Of a stretch of 64,000 bases of DNA, positions 34,485 to 41,981 are shown piece by piece. The DNA lies in NCBI GenBank assembly GCA_003139695.1, contig PLJM01000009.1, forward strand, positions 1-64,000, given 5' to 3'. How positions within the stretch are numbered: position 1 is the first letter of the stretch; the number at the start of each line of letters is the position of its first letter. The position numbers and the translations under genes are program-made. The notes under the pieces are model-generated. The model had not been told where the DNA came from. It worked only from the letters and a program-made list of their open reading frames with translations, and did not search any database. This DNA is from Candidatus Dormiibacterota bacterium (GTDB taxonomy: Bacteria; Chloroflexota; Dormibacteria; Dormibacterales; Dormibacteraceae).

Positions 34485-34670
34485 CCCCTCCGGCGGCTTC
34501 GCCGCCACCTCCCCGGCAAGCGGGGAGGACAACCGGTCGGCTATTCGCCGACCTACCCTCGGGCGGCTTCGCCGCCACCTCCCCGGCAAGCGGGGAGGAC
34601 AACCGGTCGGCTATTCGCCGACCTACCCTCGGGCGGCTTCGCCGCTACCTCCCCGGCAAGCGGGGAGGAC
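34485..34670 (+). repeat. Tandem triplet of the palindromic repeat, 70-base period
   Basis: Three copies of a 70-base unit begin at 34487, 34557 and 34627, the last cut short. Each has GGCGGC-TTC-GCCGCC, then CCTCCCCG-GCAAG-CGGGGAGG, then a spacer ACAACCGGTCGGCTATTCGC. They are nearly identical, so the duplication is recent. There are no cas genes and the spacers are the same, so it is not a CRISPR array. Confidence 0.95.
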
Positions 34671-34709
34671 GACCAGGTTGGATTGGAATAACCCTGAAGT
34701 AGGTAATAT

Positions 34710-34721
34710 TGAAGTACTTCA
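34710..34721. promoter_or_regulatory. MarR operator, 12-base palindrome
   Basis: TGAAGTACTTCA is a perfect palindrome 3 bases before the MarR start at 34725. A half site TGAAGTA lies at 34695-34701, one and a half turns upstream. This is a likely autoregulatory site for the MarR-EmrB operon. Confidence 0.75.
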
Positions 34722-34724
34722 GAG

Positions 34725-35258
34725 ATGCACGAGCCCTTTATCGAGACCGACGCGACCGGCTGTTTGTATGACCGCCGCGTCCGCGACCGCATGAACCAGG
34801 ATGTACCCGCTGACGAGGCCGACTCCACCGAGGCCCTCGCCGCCCTGCGGACCGCCTCTCATGCCCTCCACACCGCCATGGACCGCTGGCTCGAGCACCA
34901 CGGCCTCAGCGAGGGCCGGATGGGCGTCCTGTGGCGCTTGCGCCACAAAGAATCGATGACGCTGGGCGACCTCGCCGAGGAGCTCGACGTCAGCCCCCGC
35001 AACATCACAGGCCTGGTCGACCACCTCGAGGCTGACGGCCTCATCGAGCGCTTTCCCGACCCCGAGGACCGCCGCGCGACCCGCGTGCGCCTCGCACCGG
35101 CCGCCAAGCAGAAGTTGGCCGCCGTCAAGGAGCAAATGGCTAACCAGAACAGTGGCCTGGTTGCAGGGTTCACCAACGACGAGCTTAAGGAGCTCCGTCA
35201 CCTCTGTCTGAAATTGGTCCGCAACCTAACTGCAAGCAAGGAGCTCGAAAAGGTATGA
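34725..35258 (+). CDS. MarR-family regulator, paralogue of the one at 13576
   Basis: This MarR winged-helix protein has 177 residues; the DNA-binding region is TLGDLAEELDVSPRNITGLV and the wing DPEDRRATRVRLAP. It shares with the MarR protein at 13576 the N-terminal GxLYD tail, the LAALR helix and the overall frame. There is no Shine-Dalgarno before ATG 34725; the operator abuts the start. Its stop overlaps the exporter start by 4 bases (ATGA), so the two are co-translated. Confidence 0.88.
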   Translation: MHEPFIETDATGCLYDRRVRDRMNQDVPADEADSTEALAALRTASHALHTAMDRWLEHHGLSEGRMGVLWRLRHKESMTLGDLAEELDVSPRNITGLVDHLEADGLIERFPDPEDRRATRVRLAPAAKQKLAAVKEQMANQNSGLVAGFTNDELKELRHLCLKLVRNLTASKELEKV

Positions 35259-36913
35259 CCGAAATGTTGGAGATGCCGCGTCGCCGATTGATCCTCGTCA
35301 CCGTTGGCGTCATGCTGGCCCTGCTTCTGGCCGCGCTCGACCAGACCATCGTCGGCACCGCGATGCCCAGGATCATCGCCGAGCTCAACGGCTTCGACCG
35401 CTACGCCTGGGTCACCACCGCATACCTGCTCACCTCCACCATCACGGTCCCGATCGCGGGCAAGCTGGGCGACCTGTTCGGCCGCAAGCCTTTCATCATC
35501 GCCGGCATGGCCGGATTCATGGCCATGAGCTGGTTGTGCGGACTCAGCCAGAACATGACTGAGCTGATCCTCTTCCGCGGCGCGCAGGGCCTCTTCGGCG
35601 GCGTTCTCTTCGCCTCCGTGTTCACCGTCCTCGCAGACATCTTCACCCCGCAGACCAGGGCGCGCATGCAGGGCGTCTTTGGTGGCGTGTTCGGCCTCGC
35701 GTCGATCATCGGCCCGACGGCCGGCGGCTTCATCACCGACAACTGGGGCTGGCGCTGGGTGTTCTACGTGAACCTCCCCGTCGGCGTCCTCGGCATCGCG
35801 CTGCTTGCGATGTTCCTGCCCTTCGTTCGGACCAAGGCCTCGTGGCGCAACATCGACTTCGCCGGCGCCGGCCTTCTGGCGCTTGGCTTGACCCCGATCC
35901 TGATCGCCCTTTCCAGCACAACCACCTACGGATGGACCAGCTGGCAGACCCTTGTGCCGCTGATCGGTGGCATCGTGGTCCTCCTCATCTTCATCTGGGT
36001 CGAGCTGCGTGAGAAGGAGCCGATCGTCCCGATTCACCTCTTCCGGAACCGCGCCTACGCGGTGTCGATCCTGATCGGATTCATCATGTCGTTCGGGATG
36101 TTCGGCACGATCATCTTCGTGCCGCTGATCTACCAGGGCGTCCTTGGCATCAGCGCCACCAACTCCGGGGCGTTGATCACCCCGCTGATGTTCGGACTGA
36201 TCGGAGCCAGCGTCCTCACCGGCCAGCTCATGGTCCGCATCAAGCGCTACCAGTACCTGGGCACCGTCGGCGCGGCCGTCACGGCCGTGGGGATGTACCT
36301 GCTGTCTGAAATCACCGTTCACTCGACCCAACTTCAGGTCACCGCCTCGCTGGTCTTCGTCGGCATCGGCCTCGGCGTGACCATGCCCCTTTACATCCAG
36401 GCGGTCCAGAGTGCGGTCGACCGCAAGTTCCTCGGCGTCGTGACGAGCAACATCCAGTTCTTCCGCAACGTCGGTGGCACGATCGCGACCGCGATCTTCG
36501 GTTCGATCCTGGCCAGCCGGCTGGGTCCGAACATCCAGAGCCAGGTCGCCGCCCTCAACCTGCCGGCTTCCGCCACGAGCGCTTTCAAGATTGGCGGCCA
36601 GAGCGCGCAGCAGATCTTCAATCCGGCGACCCTTGCGGCCACCCGCGCGGCATTGCCCGCGGCGGCTCAACCCGTGTTCGACCAGGTGATCGTGGCCGTG
36701 AAGGCGGGCCTCGCCTTAACTCTGCATGAGATGTTCCTCATCGGCACAGTCGCCATCCTCATCTCGCTCGTGGTCTCGATCTTCATGCCGACCGTGCCGC
36801 TGCTGGCGGCGAAGAAGAGGCCGGGGACGCAGCTGGGCGAGGGATCACCGGTCCCCCAGAGCGAAGACGAGGTCGAAGAGGAAACCAGAGAGCTGGAGCC
36901 GGCGAAAGCCTAA
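35255..36913 (+). CDS. EmrB/QacA-type (DHA2) MFS exporter
   Basis: This 14-helix exporter has 552 residues: LDQTIVGTAMPRIIAELNGF in helix 1, motif A GKLGDLFGRKPFII and motif C GPTAGGFITDNWGWRW. Helix-1 sequence and length place it with the MFS protein at 17628. ATGA overlap with the MarR gene couples expression. A C-terminal acidic tail (about 30 residues) is charged. Drug or toxin efflux under MarR control is inferred. Confidence 0.9.
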   Translation: MTEMLEMPRRRLILVTVGVMLALLLAALDQTIVGTAMPRIIAELNGFDRYAWVTTAYLLTSTITVPIAGKLGDLFGRKPFIIAGMAGFMAMSWLCGLSQNMTELILFRGAQGLFGGVLFASVFTVLADIFTPQTRARMQGVFGGVFGLASIIGPTAGGFITDNWGWRWVFYVNLPVGVLGIALLAMFLPFVRTKASWRNIDFAGAGLLALGLTPILIALSSTTTYGWTSWQTLVPLIGGIVVLLIFIWVELREKEPIVPIHLFRNRAYAVSILIGFIMSFGMFGTIIFVPLIYQGVLGISATNSGALITPLMFGLIGASVLTGQLMVRIKRYQYLGTVGAAVTAVGMYLLSEITVHSTQLQVTASLVFVGIGLGVTMPLYIQAVQSAVDRKFLGVVTSNIQFFRNVGGTIATAIFGSILASRLGPNIQSQVAALNLPASATSAFKIGGQSAQQIFNPATLAATRAALPAAAQPVFDQVIVAVKAGLALTLHEMFLIGTVAILISLVVSIFMPTVPLLAAKKRPGTQLGEGSPVPQSEDEVEEETRELEPAKA

Positions 36914-36917
36914 TAAC

Positions 36918-36968
36918 AAACGGCGGGGAGTTCTAGTCCTCATAAACGGCGGGGAGTTGTAGTCCTCC
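36918..36968 (+). repeat. Short tandem duplication at the edge of a repeat copy
   Basis: A 26-base unit (core AACGGCGGGGAGTTCTAGTC) occurs twice in tandem just after the EmrB-type gene, the second copy leading straight into a minus-oriented palindromic repeat. It looks like slippage at the repeat edge. Confidence 0.7.
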
Positions 36969-37009
36969 CCGCTTGCCGGGGAGGTGGCCCGAAGGGCCGG
37001 AGGGGATGT
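36962..37009 (-). repeat. Dispersed palindromic repeat, copy in minus orientation
   Basis: This copy matches the family in reverse orientation: CCTCCCCG-CTTGC-CGGGGAGG, then GGCCC-GAA-GGGCC and GGAGGGG. It lies between the EmrB-type gene and the lipocalin-like gene. Confidence 0.9.
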
Positions 37010-37079
37010 CCAATTTGGCACTCCTCGCGTTACCTTTTCATTCGATGCCACCCCGATCCATTGCGCACGCAGTGGCGAC

Positions 37080-37523
37080 TTGAAGACGCTTGCCTCACAA
37101 CTGATCGGCACGTGGCAGCTTTTGTCGCGAGAGGACCGGACCGCAGCCGGCGAGCGCCGCATCGATCCAGGCCTTGGGGGTGATCCAGTTGCGCTTCTTG
37201 TCTACGACGCCGCGGGCAATTTCGCTGCCCAGTTCATGAAGCGAGATCGTTCAAGCGATGCGGGCGCCGTGACGGAGCGGGCTGGTGTCAACAACAGCTC
37301 GGCCGTGAACGGCTACGACGCTTACTTCGGCAGCTACACGGTGGACGAGGCTTCGGGCTCAGTGACCCAGGTCTTGCATGGGGCGCTATCGCGGGGCGAC
37401 GTGGGAAAGGTGGTCACGCGTGAGATGCACGTCGATGGCGACACGCTCACGATCGAGCTGGCAACCACAAGCGCCGATGGCGAGCCGGTAACTCGCACGC
37501 TGATCTGGCGCCGCTCGGCTTAG
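37080..37523 (+). CDS. Lipocalin-like domain protein
   Basis: This is a lipocalin-like protein of about 147 residues, with the opening SQLIGTWQLLSRED and a beta-strand pattern including LLVYDAAGNFAAQFM, DAYFGSYTVDEASGSV and LTIELATTSADG. Such proteins are cytoplasmic, of unknown ligand. The open frame reaches back into the repeat (36984), but that part is repeat translation. TTG 37080 is the most likely start, without a clear ribosome site. Confidence 0.72.
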   Translation: MKTLASQLIGTWQLLSREDRTAAGERRIDPGLGGDPVALLVYDAAGNFAAQFMKRDRSSDAGAVTERAGVNNSSAVNGYDAYFGSYTVDEASGSVTQVLHGALSRGDVGKVVTREMHVDGDTLTIELATTSADGEPVTRTLIWRRSA

Positions 37524-37568
37524 ACCGAGGAAGTTCCGCTGGCCCAATCAGCGCAAGCTGGTGTCGCC

Positions 37569-38210
37569 ATGCGGTCGTTTAGCGTCTTCAGCATTGCAAT
37601 AGCGATCGCCCTGACCGGCTGCAGCGGCACCACAGCCCACGTCCCATCCGCCGCGCCGATCACCGCCCCTCACGTCGCGTCGGGCGGCTACACGGTCTCA
37701 GCCACTCTCGAGTCCTATGCCGATGGCACCGCTATCGCTTGCTACCTCATCGAGCTGTCACTGCCGGGTGACTGTGGATCAGGTGTTCCGATTTCCGGCC
37801 TCGGCAGCGCGCGCCTTCCGTTCGACCACGTCGCGAGGACCCGAGGCGCTTATCTCACGCCAACGATGCGGCTGACCGGAACGTGGACTGGCACCTCGCT
37901 CGCCCTGAGCGCTCCGCCGGCGCGCTCCGCGACCGCCACCAGCGAAATTGAAGTCTGGTCGGCAAGCAAACCTCCGGCGGTCGCCCAAATGGTGGGCGGC
38001 TCGACCACCCCGGCCGGCTTTCGGGACCAGCAGGTTCTGATGGCCGACCTTGCCGATCTCCAGGCGCGAGGCATCCTCGTGATGGGGAACGGCTTTGACG
38101 AAGCCGGCCTTTTCATCCTCGTCGCGGCGGGAGACCCGGCGACGGTGGATCTATTGCGCTCCCGCTACCGCCTCCAAAAGATCTATAGCTGGCTCAACCC
38201 GACGCCTTAG
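37569..38210 (+). CDS. Lipoprotein of unknown function
   Basis: This 213-residue exported lipoprotein has signal MRSFSVFSIAIAIALTGC (lipobox LTGC), a Ser/Thr/Pro-rich spacer and a mostly beta domain with a pair of cysteines (ACYLIELSLPGDC). The C-terminal 60 residues are helical and end in YRLQKIYSWLNP. I do not recognise a family. The ATG at 37569 gives a clean signal peptide. Confidence 0.68.
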   Translation: MRSFSVFSIAIAIALTGCSGTTAHVPSAAPITAPHVASGGYTVSATLESYADGTAIACYLIELSLPGDCGSGVPISGLGSARLPFDHVARTRGAYLTPTMRLTGTWTGTSLALSAPPARSATATSEIEVWSASKPPAVAQMVGGSTTPAGFRDQQVLMADLADLQARGILVMGNGFDEAGLFILVAAGDPATVDLLRSRYRLQKIYSWLNPTP

Positions 38211-38227
38211 CCGGCAGTTAGGCGGGG

Positions 38228-38273
38228 TTAAGACGCCCGCTTGGCTTTCACTGGGCGCCGACGGGCGTCTGAG
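38228..38273 (-). pseudogene. C-terminal remnant of a paralogue of the 38855 gene
   Basis: On the minus strand this stretch reads RRRPVKAKRAS and stop (TAA), nearly the same as the end of the protein at 38855-39115 (RKVRRPVKAKRAS, TAG). The two copies use different codons for the same residues (CGG/AGA for Arg, TCT/AGT for Ser), so they diverged under protein constraint before this one lost its body. Its upstream side runs into a degenerate palindromic repeat (38274-38296). The strong stem AGACGCCCG/CGGGCGTCT (38231-38270) covers the fragment. Confidence 0.6.
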
Positions 38274-38398
38274 GATGTCCCCTCCGGCCGTGCCGGCGAC
38301 TGGCGCCGAGCTTCCTCAGAATTGCGGTAACAAGATCGAATTTATTACGGTTAGGTGTTAGGATCGTAACTATCGCTAGCGAATCCGTCAGCCCGATC

Positions 38399-38779
38399 AT
38401 GTCATTACCGCGCCACCTGGTGGCGGCCGTCGCCGCGCTGGGGCTCCTTGGCCTGATGGCAGTTTCGGGCGCTGGGTCAGCCTCTGGCTCGACCGCCGGT
38501 CAGCGGGCCGCCTCGGTAGACATTTCGTCGGCACAAATGATGGCGGCTAGGTGCGGTGCGCCCGCGAATCCGTTCCGTTACAGCTTTTGCAAGCCGGGAA
38601 AGCTCATCTACAAGCCACCATCATCTTTCTGCCATTACTTCCACTGCATCGCTAGCTTCTGGAAGTCGACCAAGGGCTATGTGATTCAGTGCCGTGATCT
38701 GACGTTCAGTCACTCGGGCGGAAGGTCCGGGTCGTGCTCGTCACACCGTGGAAACTATCGACCGCTCTACGCCCACTAG
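38399..38779 (+). CDS. Small secreted cysteine-rich protein, DUF3761-like C-terminus
   Basis: This 126-residue protein has a signal peptide (VAAVAALGLLGLMAVSGAGSA) and a mature part with six cysteines. The end, IQCRDLTFSHSGGRSGSCSS, matches the DUF3761 pattern (CRDGTYSxSxHxxGTCSxHGG). A preceding segment, FCHYFHCIASFW, adds a second Cys pair. The ATG at 38399 is used. It is probably an exported disulphide-stabilised protein of unknown role. Confidence 0.72.
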   Translation: MSLPRHLVAAVAALGLLGLMAVSGAGSASGSTAGQRAASVDISSAQMMAARCGAPANPFRYSFCKPGKLIYKPPSSFCHYFHCIASFWKSTKGYVIQCRDLTFSHSGGRSGSCSSHRGNYRPLYAH

Positions 38780-38798
38780 TCAGTGCCTAGCTGAGCAT

Positions 38799-38844
38799 CC
38801 CCTCCGGCGCCTTCGGCGCCACCTCCCCGGCAAGCGGCGAGGAC
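38799..38844 (+). repeat. Dispersed palindromic repeat, degenerate copy
   Basis: GGCGCC-TTC-GGCGCC and CCTCCCCG-GCAAG-CGGCGAGG. A G-to-C change spoils the second stem by one pair. It sits between two small convergent genes. Confidence 0.85.
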
Positions 38845-38854
38845 ATAGGAACTC

Positions 38855-39115
38855 CTAACTCGCTCTCTTAGCTTTCACTGGGCGCCTGACTTTGCGCCGT
38901 CTCGGCAAACTCGGGTTTTCCATTACATCCGCGAACCGCGCCCAGCTCAGCGTCGTCGGGGTTTCCCTGTTTCGCTTGGCCCACCAGTCGACCGAGCCTC
39001 GGCTGATCCGCAGCTCGCCCATCTTGCCGTGCTCGTTTGACACCACGAAGACGATGTCCTTGCTCTTGAGGTCCATTCGCAGGCCGCGACCAAAAGCGAT
39101 CTCGACTTTGTACAT
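38855..39115 (-). CDS. Small basic protein of unknown function
   Basis: This 86-residue protein has a beta-rich first part (DIVFVVSNEHGKMGELRISR) containing an RGSVDWW motif and a basic C-terminal tail (RRRKVRRPVKAKRAS). Similar small proteins occur in actinobacteria and relatives as hypothetical genes. The basic tail suggests nucleic-acid or membrane binding. A C-terminal remnant of a second copy lies at 38228-38273. Confidence 0.65.
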   Translation of the reverse strand: MYKVEIAFGRGLRMDLKSKDIVFVVSNEHGKMGELRISRGSVDWWAKRNRETPTTLSWARFADVMENPSLPRRRKVRRPVKAKRAS

Positions 39116-39189
39116 CGGCTCACTGTAGCCCTGGTTACGCGGCCGTAGACGCCCAGCCCCAAAGGCTTGCGACCTCGGGGCCTTGTGCG

Positions 39190-39443
39190 TAGGCTGCAGG
39201 CCGTTATATCCAGCACAGCAAGGAAGAGCGCGTCTACAAGGACTGGCAGTACGGTGGCACCAGCGTCGCCTACTTCATCATCAGCTTCTTGACCTGCTAT
39301 CCCGTTGGGTTGTGGTATCTGGCGCACCGCCTGGCGGTTCCCGACGAAGGTCATGGCCTCGGTTTGGGGCGACCTTTGTTCCGGTAGCCTTCTACTTCAT
39401 AGCGGTGGGCAGCGGGCTGCTCCCGCAGGACTACCGCCGCTGA
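39190..39443 (+). pseudogene. Frameshifted small two-helix membrane protein
   Basis: One frame reads HSKEERVYKDWQYGGTSVAY and then the helix FIISFLTCYPVGLWYL up to a stop near 39387; another frame (ending 39443) continues with a second helix, FVPVAFYFIAVGSGLL, and stop. Together they look like one two-helix protein broken by a frameshift around 39350-39380. There is no clear start codon. The stretch 39116-39494 has nothing else I can support. Confidence 0.4.
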
Positions 39444-39494
39444 GGCCCATCAGCTGAAACCGCCGCGGCTGCCACCATTCGGGCCGCCGCATCG

Positions 39495-40046
39495 TTGTAT
39501 AGGTCGGTGGGCGTTTCTCTAGCGAGCCCGGACCTACTGGCAGATGCCATCGATGGCGACGTCGCCGCCTTCGCACGGATGCTTGACCCGCTTTGGGATC
39601 CGGCTTATCGACTGGCATTTGCCATGCTGGATGACCGGGCCGCGGCCGAGGACGCTGTCCAAGACGCAGCGCTGAATGCGTGGCGAGGCGTCCGCCGCCT
39701 GAGACGTAGCACTCCAAGCCTGCGCCCGTGGTTCCTGACCATCGTCGCCAACCAGTGCCGGTCGACCAGGCGCGCCCCGTGGTGGCGGGTGATTCGATTG
39801 CCAAACCTTCCGGACGGGGCCGGCCGCTCCGGCGCCGGCGATGACGCCAGGCTGGACCTGGAAAGCGCATTGCGGACTTTGAACGACCAGCAGCGGTTGG
39901 TGCTGGCGCTGCACTACTACCTCGACCTCCCGATCGATGAGGTCGCGGCCACCATCGGTGTCTCCAGGAGCGCCGCCAAATCGCGTGTCATCCGAGCTGT
40001 CAGGGCGCTTCGTCCGGCGCTCCAGGGGAGGGAGGTTTCCACATGA
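39495..40046 (+). CDS. ECF-family RNA polymerase sigma factor
   Basis: This 183-residue ECF sigma factor has region 2 (YRLAFAMLDDRAAAEDAVQDAALNAW) and region 4 (LNDQQRLVLALHYYLDLPIDEVAATIGVSRSAAKSRV). The start is TTG 39495; GTG 39507 is an alternative. The stop overlaps the next gene by 4 bases, so it is coupled to its probable anti-sigma factor. Target promoters are unknown. Confidence 0.88.
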   Translation: MYRSVGVSLASPDLLADAIDGDVAAFARMLDPLWDPAYRLAFAMLDDRAAAEDAVQDAALNAWRGVRRLRRSTPSLRPWFLTIVANQCRSTRRAPWWRVIRLPNLPDGAGRSGAGDDARLDLESALRTLNDQQRLVLALHYYLDLPIDEVAATIGVSRSAAKSRVIRAVRALRPALQGREVST

Positions 40047-41149
40047 ACGAGAACGACGCGCGTTCTGCCATCCAGGCCGCGTTCGAGCGAGCCCACGTTT
40101 CGCCGGCCTTGGGATTTGAAGCTCGAATGCAGACCGTGCTGTTGAGGGCTGCGCCAGCACAGGCCGTGACTCGGCGGCCCCATCTCCGTGAGGGCCTGGG
40201 CGTCCTGGCCGCGGTGGTTGTGGCAGTGGCCGTCATCAGCGCACTGGTTGGACCTCGACTCTTTACGCGTGTGCAGCAACCGGCAGTGGTCGCATCGCCG
40301 TCACCGTTGGCGCCTTCTCCGTCTCCGAATGCAAGCGCGTGCCGCCTGCCGGTCCTTGGTTTCCTCTTGACAGGGGAACAGTTCCATAACACCGCGGGAT
40401 TCGTCGACGTCGCGACTGGCAAGTTCTCCGCTGCCACCGACGTGTCGTTCGCAGATCTCGCGACGGTCACGAACGGCGCAACCATCTCGGCGACTGGCGG
40501 CGTCTACGACCCGGTGTTAAAGCGCTGGCTGCCCAGCGACGTCCTGTCTCCGGATCAGCTGTCCTACGTGTATGTGACCATCAAGGGGGGTGCGTCGACG
40601 CTGCACACCTTCGACGTGGTCCATCACACGGATCGAGTTGTGTGGACGCTGAAGGGCGTCAGAGCTACTCCTACGGGATGGAAGGACAATGGAATCTACG
40701 CATTCACAGATGACCTTTCGGGGAGCAGCGCCCCTCCGCGGTATTGGAGAGTTGACCCGCAGTCCGGCAAGGCGACTGAGATCGACAGGGCGACTTTCAA
40801 TCCTTATCTGTCGCTCTTCACCGGCGCCAGTCAGTGGGGGACATCAGGGATCGACCCGGAACGAATGATCTACATGATCGGCGGCCTGGACACCAAACAC
40901 ACGTACTTCGTGATCATCGATGGCAGGCGCACCGACATCTACACGGGCGTCGCCAACGACAAGAAAGACTTCGACCCCTTCAATGTCGTGTACGACGGAT
41001 CGGTCCTTTGGTTCTCGAATGTCGACGGTAAGTACGTCTGGAGCTGGACGGCGGCAACCGGGCTGACGCCCCATTCAGTGAAGCTCCCCGGCGCTCCCTT
41101 CACGGGTAAGCAGGAGGCCGGCTATTCCATTGCGGGACCATGCGTGTAA
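40043..41149 (+). CDS. Membrane-bound anti-sigma-like protein with extracytoplasmic sensor domain
   Basis: This 368-residue protein has a cytoplasmic N-terminus of about 50 residues, one transmembrane helix (LGVLAAVVVAVAVISALVG), a Ser/Pro spacer and a large extracytoplasmic part with repeated strand pattern (for instance VYDPVLKRWLPS, YWRVDPQSGKATEID), like a small beta-propeller. The ATGA overlap with the ECF sigma gene makes an anti-sigma role likely, although no zinc-binding motif is visible. Confidence 0.72.
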   Translation: MNENDARSAIQAAFERAHVSPALGFEARMQTVLLRAAPAQAVTRRPHLREGLGVLAAVVVAVAVISALVGPRLFTRVQQPAVVASPSPLAPSPSPNASACRLPVLGFLLTGEQFHNTAGFVDVATGKFSAATDVSFADLATVTNGATISATGGVYDPVLKRWLPSDVLSPDQLSYVYVTIKGGASTLHTFDVVHHTDRVVWTLKGVRATPTGWKDNGIYAFTDDLSGSSAPPRYWRVDPQSGKATEIDRATFNPYLSLFTGASQWGTSGIDPERMIYMIGGLDTKHTYFVIIDGRRTDIYTGVANDKKDFDPFNVVYDGSVLWFSNVDGKYVWSWTAATGLTPHSVKLPGAPFTGKQEAGYSIAGPCV

Positions 41150-41201
41150 CAATCTGGACTCCGAGATTGCCGGAGCTCGTAGCAGTCAAGGGAGGATGTC
41201 A

Positions 41202-41825
41202 ATGATCCGGAAGTCGCTTCTGCTCATCGCGTTCGTGGTGGCACTGTTTGCCGCCTCGGCCCCCTCGACCGGATTCGCCGCCTCGGGCTACAACGGAGCC
41301 GCTGCAGCCGCCTACGCCGACACCTACTGGCAGAGGTACAACTCGGCTTACCCTTCATTCGCCAACAGTGGTGGAGACTGCACGAACTTCGTATCCCAGG
41401 CCCTCTTCGCGGGCGGCATCACGATGCGCCTTTCGCCTCCGAACAGCGGCAATGCCGCCTGGTACATGGTGAAGTCCAAGCGCCAGTGGTCCTACGCCCT
41501 GCCGTGGGTCAATGCCCAGGACAACAGCATCTTCGCGCTCCAGCATCTGCCGGGCGTCACCCAGGTCGCGTCGTACTACGGCGTCGCGCCGGGGCAGAAG
41601 GTCGCCGATAACGCCACCCAGGGCGACATCGTCCTGTATGACGTCAACAACGACGGCGTTTACGACCACGAGGGAATCGTCGTCGCCAACGATGGAACGT
41701 CGTGGGATCTGGTCGATGCTCACACCAACAGTCGTTACCACGCGTACTGGACTCTGGCCCAGTACAACGCAAGCTGGGCGACCACCCGCATGGTCGTACT
41801 GCATATCCCAGCCACCACGAGCTAG
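41202..41825 (+). CDS. Secreted amidase-domain protein (Amidase_6)
   Basis: This 207-residue protein has a signal peptide (SLLLIAFVVALFAASAPSTGFAA, slightly past cleavage) and an Amidase_6 (PF12671-like) domain: Cys in GGDCTNFVSQALFAGG, His in YDHEGIVV and Asp/Asn in DAHTNSRYH form the likely papain-like catalytic set. These domains cut peptidoglycan-type amides. GGGAGG at 41190-41195 lies 6 bases before the ATG at 41202; ATG 41196 is too near. Confidence 0.82.
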   Translation: MIRKSLLLIAFVVALFAASAPSTGFAASGYNGAAAAAYADTYWQRYNSAYPSFANSGGDCTNFVSQALFAGGITMRLSPPNSGNAAWYMVKSKRQWSYALPWVNAQDNSIFALQHLPGVTQVASYYGVAPGQKVADNATQGDIVLYDVNNDGVYDHEGIVVANDGTSWDLVDAHTNSRYHAYWTLAQYNASWATTRMVVLHIPATTS

Positions 41826-41981
41826 CTTCGGCGGCTAGTCTGAATATGAGACGAGCCCGGCCGGGCAACGTGTTCGTCGCGTTTCTCAGCAAACCGTAAG
41901 AATCCGTCCAGCAAGCTCAAAGGTTACGAAGGCATCGTGTGGACAAGAAATCCAATGTCACACGATGCGGAGGTGAATCCA

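Noticed and set aside
34485..34670. Possible CRISPR array
   Set aside because: Three units have identical spacers and a 70-base period, and each is the same double hairpin seen singly elsewhere; no cas genes.
34465..34794. Frames translating the palindromic repeat (TSPASGED, PLAGEVA patterns)
   Set aside because: They are the translated repeat itself, found at every copy; no independent gene.
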